Source of the DNA: an uncultured Arcobacter sp. | GTDB lineage: Bacteria; Campylobacterota; Campylobacteria; Campylobacterales; Arcobacteraceae | Direction: 5' to 3' | Assembly: GCA_937860115.1 (NCBI GenBank) | Contig: CALMBI010000101.1 | Span: forward strand, 1-29,559 | DNA length: 29,559 nt | Shown here: piece by piece, positions 25,273 to 29,559 of the stretch | How positions within the stretch are numbered: the first letter of the stretch is position 1 | How the letters are laid out: each line of letters opens with the position of its first letter | Position numbers and translations under genes: made by a program | Notes under the pieces: model-generated | Seen by the model: only the letters and a program-made list of their open reading frames with translations | Told to the model about the DNA's origin: nothing | The model's database searches: none

Positions 25273-27849
25273 TTACGATATCTTCACTTTAATCTCCCCA
25301 TAACTATAGTCAAACTCTACACTATTTCCCTCTTTTACTTGATCTTCTAAAATAAGTTCAGCAAGTTTATCTTCAACAATCTCATATAAAGCTCGTTTAA
25401 GTGGTCTTGCTCCATAATCAGGGTCAAATCCAACACTTGCAATATACTCTTTTGCATTTGGAGTAAGAGAAATTTTAATATTTCTTGCCTCAACTTTTTT
25501 AGCAATTGATGCAAACATAATATCAACAATATTTGTAATCGCTTCAAGATTCAGTGCATCAAAAATAACGATATCATCAAGTCTATTTAAAAACTCTGGT
25601 TTGAAATGCCCTTTGAGTTCCCCCATAACTTCTGTTTTTCTTTGTTCTTTGTCTTTGATATTAATAATCTTACTACTTCCAATATTTGATGTTAAGATGA
25701 TGATAGTATTTTTAAAATCAACAGTAACCCCTTTATTATCAGTAAGTCGTCCATCATCAAGCACTTGTAAAAGAATATTAAACACATCAATATGAGCTTT
25801 TTCTATCTCATCAAAAAGTACAACACTGTATGGTTTTCTTCGCACAGCTTCAGTAAGTTGTCCCCCTTCATCATATCCAACATATCCAGCAGGTGCACCT
25901 ACAAGTTTGCTCACTGAGTGTTTTTCCATATATTCGCTCATATCAAATCTTATAAGTGATTTTTCATTGTCAAATAAAAATCTAGCCAATGTTTTAGCCG
26001 ACTCAGTTTTTCCAACCCCTGTTGGTCCTAGGAACATAAAGCTTCCAATTGGTTTATTATCACTACTTAGCCCTGCTTTATTTCTTTTTATCGCTCTTGC
26101 TATGGCATGGATCGCTTCATCTTGACCAATAACCTCTTTTTTAAGAACATCTTCAACACCTAAAATTCTTTGTTTCTCAGTTGTAAGCATTTTATTTACA
26201 GGGATTCCTGTCCAACGGCTAACAATACTAGCGATAGACTCTTCACTTACAAAGTTTCGTAAAAGTGTCCCTGATTCTTCCATCTTAGCCCAAGTATTTT
26301 CATACTCTTTGATTTGTGTTTCTAGTGCTGGGATATCTCCATATTCGATTTTTGCAGCCTCTTCAAATCTACTCTCTCTTTTAGCTCTCTCTGCTTTTGT
26401 TCTCAGTTCATCTATTTGGATTTTAAGTGCCGAAATCCCATTAAATGTTTTTTTCTCATTTTCAAATTGGTTTTCTAATTTTCTTTTCTCTTCATTTTTA
26501 TCGGCTAACTCTTTTTCAATCTCACCGATTCTTGAACTATTTTTATCACTTTTCTCCATTTTAAGTGCTTCTTTTTCAACTTCTAAAGTGCTGATTTGTC
26601 GCTTGATTATAGATAATGGTGTTGGTTCACTTTCTATTTGCATTTTCAGTTCTGCCGCTGCTTCATCTATTAAATCTATCGCTTTATCTGGTAAAAATCT
26701 ATCAGTGATATATCTATCACTTAGTTTTGCAGCAGCTACTAATGCACTATCATTAATTGTAACATTATGATGCGTTTCTAATTTCTCTTTTATCCCTCTT
26801 AGGATTTGTAAAGCTTCATTTACAGATGGCTCATCCACTTTAACAGGTTGAAATCTTCTTTGCATCGCTGCATCTTTTTCAAAATATTTTCTATATTCTT
26901 TTAAAGTTGTTGCTCCAATTGTATGGAGTTCACCCCTTGCAAGTGCTGGTTTTAGAATATTTGCTGCATCCATAGACCCTTCACTTGCCCCTGCTCCTAT
27001 AATTGTATGAATCTCATCTATAAAAAGGATAATATTTCCAGCTTTTTGCACCTCTTTTATAACCGCTTTTAATCTATCTTCAAACTCCCCTCTATATTTT
27101 GCCCCAGCTATAAGTGAGCTCATATCAAGGCTAATAACTTTCTTGTTCATTAGGCTTGTAGGTACATCTTTATTGACTATTCTTTGAGCTAACCCTTCAG
27201 CAATTGCAGTTTTTCCAGTCCCTGGTTCCCCTAGTAAAATTGGATTGTTTTTTGTTTTTCTTATTAAGATTTGCATCATTCGACTAATTTGTTCATCTCT
27301 TCCTATTACTGGGTCAAGTTTCCCATCAATTGCCATTTTATTTAGGTCAATCCCATATTTTCCTAACGCTTCAAGATTATCATCACTACTTTGACTATCA
27401 ACTTTTGCTCCACCTCTTATGCTTTCAAGTTCTTTTTTGATTTCAGTTAAATCTACATATTTTCCTAAAATTTGTTTAAATGTTGTCTCTTGTAAGTTTG
27501 CAATAATCCAAGTATCAACAGCCAAAAAGCTATCTCCCATTGAACTCATTTGACCCTCTGCTTTTTGTAAGCTATTTACTACATTTCGCCCCATTTTGAT
27601 ATTTTCTTTTGTAAGGCTTGAAACTTGTGGCAATTTAGCTGCTACACTTTTTGCTTCAAGTTCTATTGCTGTTTTATCAATATTCATCTTATTTAAAAGT
27701 TGATTTAAAAGACTGCTTGTATTGGTTAAAAGTCCCCAAATTATATGAACTATCTCAACCTCTTGATTTTTATTGTGTAAAGCTAGGCTTAACCCTGATT
27801 CTATTGTTTCTCTCATTTGATTTGTTAATTTTTCAAAAATGTTATTCAT
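25273..27849 (-). CDS. clpB: ATP-dependent disaggregase ClpB
   Basis: Hsp100 hexameric AAA+ chaperone that, with DnaK, pulls proteins out of aggregates. With the ATG at 27849 (Shine-Dalgarno ggagag) the protein has 858 residues, full length. A start 36 bases further up would lie inside the operator region and adds no conserved sequence. Domains: substrate-binding N domain (1-145); AAA1 with Walker A GEPGTGKT at 207-214 and Walker B ILFIDEIH (about 274-281); the ClpB-specific coiled-coil M domain (about 405-520), which separates it from ClpA and ClpC; AAA2 with Walker A GPTGVGKT at 608-615 and VVLFDEIEKAH; and the C-terminal domain ending with DPDYGARPLKRALYE. A CIRCE operator and a consensus promoter lie directly upstream. 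The ygjP-like gene follows after nine bases. Confidence 0.97.
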   Translation of the reverse strand: MNNIFEKLTNQMRETIESGLSLALHNKNQEVEIVHIIWGLLTNTSSLLNQLLNKMNIDKTAIELEAKSVAAKLPQVSSLTKENIKMGRNVVNSLQKAEGQMSSMGDSFLAVDTWIIANLQETTFKQILGKYVDLTEIKKELESIRGGAKVDSQSSDDNLEALGKYGIDLNKMAIDGKLDPVIGRDEQISRMMQILIRKTKNNPILLGEPGTGKTAIAEGLAQRIVNKDVPTSLMNKKVISLDMSSLIAGAKYRGEFEDRLKAVIKEVQKAGNIILFIDEIHTIIGAGASEGSMDAANILKPALARGELHTIGATTLKEYRKYFEKDAAMQRRFQPVKVDEPSVNEALQILRGIKEKLETHHNVTINDSALVAAAKLSDRYITDRFLPDKAIDLIDEAAAELKMQIESEPTPLSIIKRQISTLEVEKEALKMEKSDKNSSRIGEIEKELADKNEEKRKLENQFENEKKTFNGISALKIQIDELRTKAERAKRESRFEEAAKIEYGDIPALETQIKEYENTWAKMEESGTLLRNFVSEESIASIVSRWTGIPVNKMLTTEKQRILGVEDVLKKEVIGQDEAIHAIARAIKRNKAGLSSDNKPIGSFMFLGPTGVGKTESAKTLARFLFDNEKSLIRFDMSEYMEKHSVSKLVGAPAGYVGYDEGGQLTEAVRRKPYSVVLFDEIEKAHIDVFNILLQVLDDGRLTDNKGVTVDFKNTIIILTSNIGSSKIINIKDKEQRKTEVMGELKGHFKPEFLNRLDDIVIFDALNLEAITNIVDIMFASIAKKVEARNIKISLTPNAKEYIASVGFDPDYGARPLKRALYEIVEDKLAELILEDQVKEGNSVEFDYSYGEIKVKIS

Positions 27850-27874
27850 ATTATCTCTCCATATTATTTTATTT

Positions 27875-27901
27875 TTAGCACTCAAAGTACTTGAGTGCTA
27901 A
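27875..27901 (-). promoter_or_regulatory. CIRCE operator (HrcA binding site) upstream of clpB
   Basis: A perfect CIRCE element: TTAGCACTC, a nine-base spacer, then GAGTGCTAA, with no mismatch in either arm. It lies 26 bases before the clpB ATG and just after the -10 box, so bound HrcA would block initiation. This marks clpB as HrcA-repressed and heat-inducible. The element also forms a stem-loop in the clpB mRNA leader. Confidence 0.97.
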
Positions 27902-27908
27902 TATTGGA

Positions 27909-27938
27909 ATTGTATCAGATATAAAGATGATTTGTCAA
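27909..27938 (-). promoter_or_regulatory. Consensus-like sigma-70 promoter of clpB
   Basis: On the minus strand, TTGACA (27933-27938) and TACAAT (27909-27914) are separated by 18 bases. This is the only promoter in the window with an obvious -35 box. The start point would fall about at the beginning of the CIRCE element. The -35 box abuts the hairpin that follows the RND gene. Confidence 0.82.
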
Positions 27939-27958
27939 GAGGGAAAACCCTCTTTTTT
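27938..27958. terminator. Hairpin between RND gene and clpB
   Basis: A GC-rich stem AGAGGG/CCCTCT with an AAAA loop is followed on the plus strand by six T, a good terminator in that direction although no plus-strand gene is nearby. On the minus strand, in the direction of the RND gene, the stem is intact but the following bases are TGACAA rather than a T run, so it is a weaker terminator and partly shares bases with the clpB -35 box. It probably insulates clpB from read-through. Confidence 0.55.
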
Positions 27959-27971
27959 AGAAAAAAGAAAA

Positions 27972-29559
27972 TCAAATAATTTTTGAAATTATTTCGTTAT
28001 TTTCTTCGATTTGAAATTTTTTCTTTGAAAGTTTTGAGATCAAGATAAAAAAGAGTGGGATAAATACAATAGCTAAAAATGTTGCACTTAGCATTCCACC
28101 TATTACGCCTGTACCAATAGAGTGTCTACTTCCAGCCCCAGCTCCACTACTTATAGCAAGTGGTAAAACTCCCAAAGTGAATGCAAGTGATGTCATAATG
28201 ATAGGTCTTAATCTTATTTTTGAAGCTTCGATAGCTGATTCTATAAGTCCCATCCCCTCTTTTTGTTTTTGAAGAGCAAACTCTACGATAAGGATAGCAT
28301 TTTTTGCAGCAAGCCCAGCAAGTACAAGAAGTCCGATTTGGAAATAGATATCATTTTCTAGCCCTCTTAAGCCTGTAGCCAAAACTGCTCCAAAAATAGC
28401 AAAAGGGACAGCCATGATAACAGAAACTGGTAACAACCATCTACCATATTGCGCCGCTAAGATCAAGAAAAGTAATATAAGCCCAAGAATAAATGCTCGA
28501 GAACTACTACTTGCTACCCTTTTTTCTTGGTAGGCTGTACCTACCCAACTGATAGTATATTGAGGTGGTAGCACTTCATTTGCAACCTCTTCGATAGCTT
28601 TTAGTGCATCACCTGAGCTATATCCCATCGCTGGTTGCCCAGCTACTTTTGCTGCTTGTAAAAGATTAAATCTCTCAACTAAATCAGCCCCTACAATTTT
28701 TTCTATCGTTACAAATGAGTCAATAGGAAGAAGTTCTCCTGTTTTATTTTTTACATAGATATATTTAAGATCCTCTACATCTTTTCTAAATTCGCTAGAA
28801 GCTTGGATATTTACTTTGTAAGTTCTCCCATAAAGACTAAAGTCATTGATATAAAAGCTCCCTAAATTTGCATTGATAGTAGCATAGATATCGGAGAGAT
28901 TTACCCCTTTAGCTTTTATCTTTTCGATATCCACTGACATCTTATATTGGGGAATATTAGCATTAAGTGTTGAACGAACACCTTGCAATTCTGGTCTCTC
29001 TTTTGCTTTTTCCAAGAGTAAATTGATATAACGACTAAGTTCAGCTGTACCCGATCCACCTCTATCTTGCACATACATCTCAAATCCACCAGCGATACTC
29101 ATCCCCATAATTGGTGGTGGTAATACTCCAAATGAAAATCCATCACTTGTTCTCATAGCTTGCATATTGAGTGTTTGTAAAATAGTACTTGCATGATGTT
29201 CCATTCCAGGTCTTTCATCCCAAGGTTTTAGTTTTACAATTGTAGCTGCTGCAAATGTTCGTTCACTAAATGTTGCAAAATCAATACCCGCTAAAGTGAT
29301 CACATCTGCCACATCAGGATGAGCTAAAATCATTGTATTGAGTTCGCTTGTAAGTGCTTCTGTTCTACTGAGAGCTGATCCAGGAGGATTGTAGTTAAAA
29401 AGGAAGATCGTCCCTTGATCCTCTTGTGGTACAAGTCCTGTTTTAAGTGACTTTAACATATCGTAAGAAACAAATACAAGTCCTCCGAAAAGAAGCATCG
29501 TTAAAAAATTTCGTATTTCAAGCACTATTTAGAAAACTATTTAAAATAGCCTCCAAATA
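27972..29559 (-). pseudogene. RND-family (HAE1 type) efflux transporter, C-terminal half, frame broken near 29525
   Basis: Inner-membrane proton-driven drug exporter of the AcrB/CmeB type. About 517 codons are readable: the mid-protein membrane segment (NFLTMLLFGGLVFVSYDMLK), GLVPQEDQGTIFLFNYNPPG at the start of the second periplasmic loop, and VLAGLAAKNAILIVEFALQK plus IRLRPIIMTSLAFTLGVLPL in the last membrane helices. The family is near 1,040 residues, so the first half should lie beyond the window. In the same frame, however, a TAA stands at 29529-29531, just upstream of a GTG at 29525. In a second frame YLEAILNSFLNS reads to the edge and fits the residues expected before this membrane helix. 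I infer a frameshift rather than a true start. If the edge sequence misleads, a free-standing C-terminal half would still be non-functional. Confidence 0.7.
29525..29546. repeat. Short imperfect tandem repeat at the RND frame break
   Basis: On the minus strand TTTTAAATAG (29537-29546) is followed directly by TTTTCTAAATAG (29525-29536). The two units code for I-L-N-S and F-L-N-S. Removing about one unit plus one base would rejoin the two RND frames and restore the spacing to the membrane helix seen in AcrB. A slippage-type duplication is a plausible cause of the frameshift. Confidence 0.4.

Noticed and set aside
26309..26770. A 153-codon plus-strand frame opposite clpB
   Set aside because: It lies antisense to the clpB coiled-coil domain; its Ser/Leu/Phe composition mirrors Glu/Lys-rich codons. 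No ribosome-binding site supports it.

Overview
This AT-rich, gene-dense window fits a chromosomal segment of a member of the Campylobacterota (the former Epsilonproteobacteria). The call rests on protein sequence and gene order: uvrD-truB-ispE-smpB; aroQ next to an aminofutalosine deaminase and sppA (an order I recall from Campylobacter); ubiE next to xseA; a CZB-type chemoreceptor beside a small Aer/CetB-like PAS protein; and menaquinone chemistry of the futalosine type. I cannot fix the genus from sequence alone.

Layout. 1-3974 (minus): a tightly packed, partly overlapping operon uvrD > truB > ispE > smpB, with smpB cut by the left edge. 4120-5016 (plus): a LysR regulator, separated by a hairpin terminator from the convergent thrC (minus). 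6644-7758 (plus): murB, probably translated from a leaderless transcript, and a small membrane-anchored protein of unknown function. 7748-8831 (minus): aroQ > rdgB. 8946-12538 (plus): mqnF > sppA > a SulP anion transporter, closed by a hairpin terminator. 12589-13473 (minus): cheW followed by a CheY-like gene that carries an in-frame stop. 13534-17330 (minus): ymdB > ParA-like ATPase > small tail-anchored protein > ubiE > xseA. 17403-20345 (minus): a large chemoreceptor gene broken by three in-frame TAA codons, then an intact PAS gene. 20488-24453 (minus): an HI0933-type flavoprotein, a DEAD-box RNA helicase with a long Arg/Ser-rich tail, and recA. 24562-27849 (minus): clpB under a perfect CIRCE operator, followed by a YgjP-type metallopeptidase. 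27972-29559 (minus): the C-terminal half of an RND efflux pump whose reading frame is broken next to a short imperfect repeat at the right edge.

Most of the window is core housekeeping: isoprenoid, threonine, aromatic and peptidoglycan biosynthesis, DNA repair, tRNA modification, ribosome rescue, quinone synthesis and proteostasis. The unusual part is a set of broken genes, namely a response regulator, a chemoreceptor and an RND pump, among intact housekeeping genes. The other uncharacterised item is the orphan ParA-like ATPase overlapping a small membrane protein. I found no tRNA, rRNA, CRISPR array, insertion sequence or phage gene. No gene-free stretch exceeds about 240 bases.
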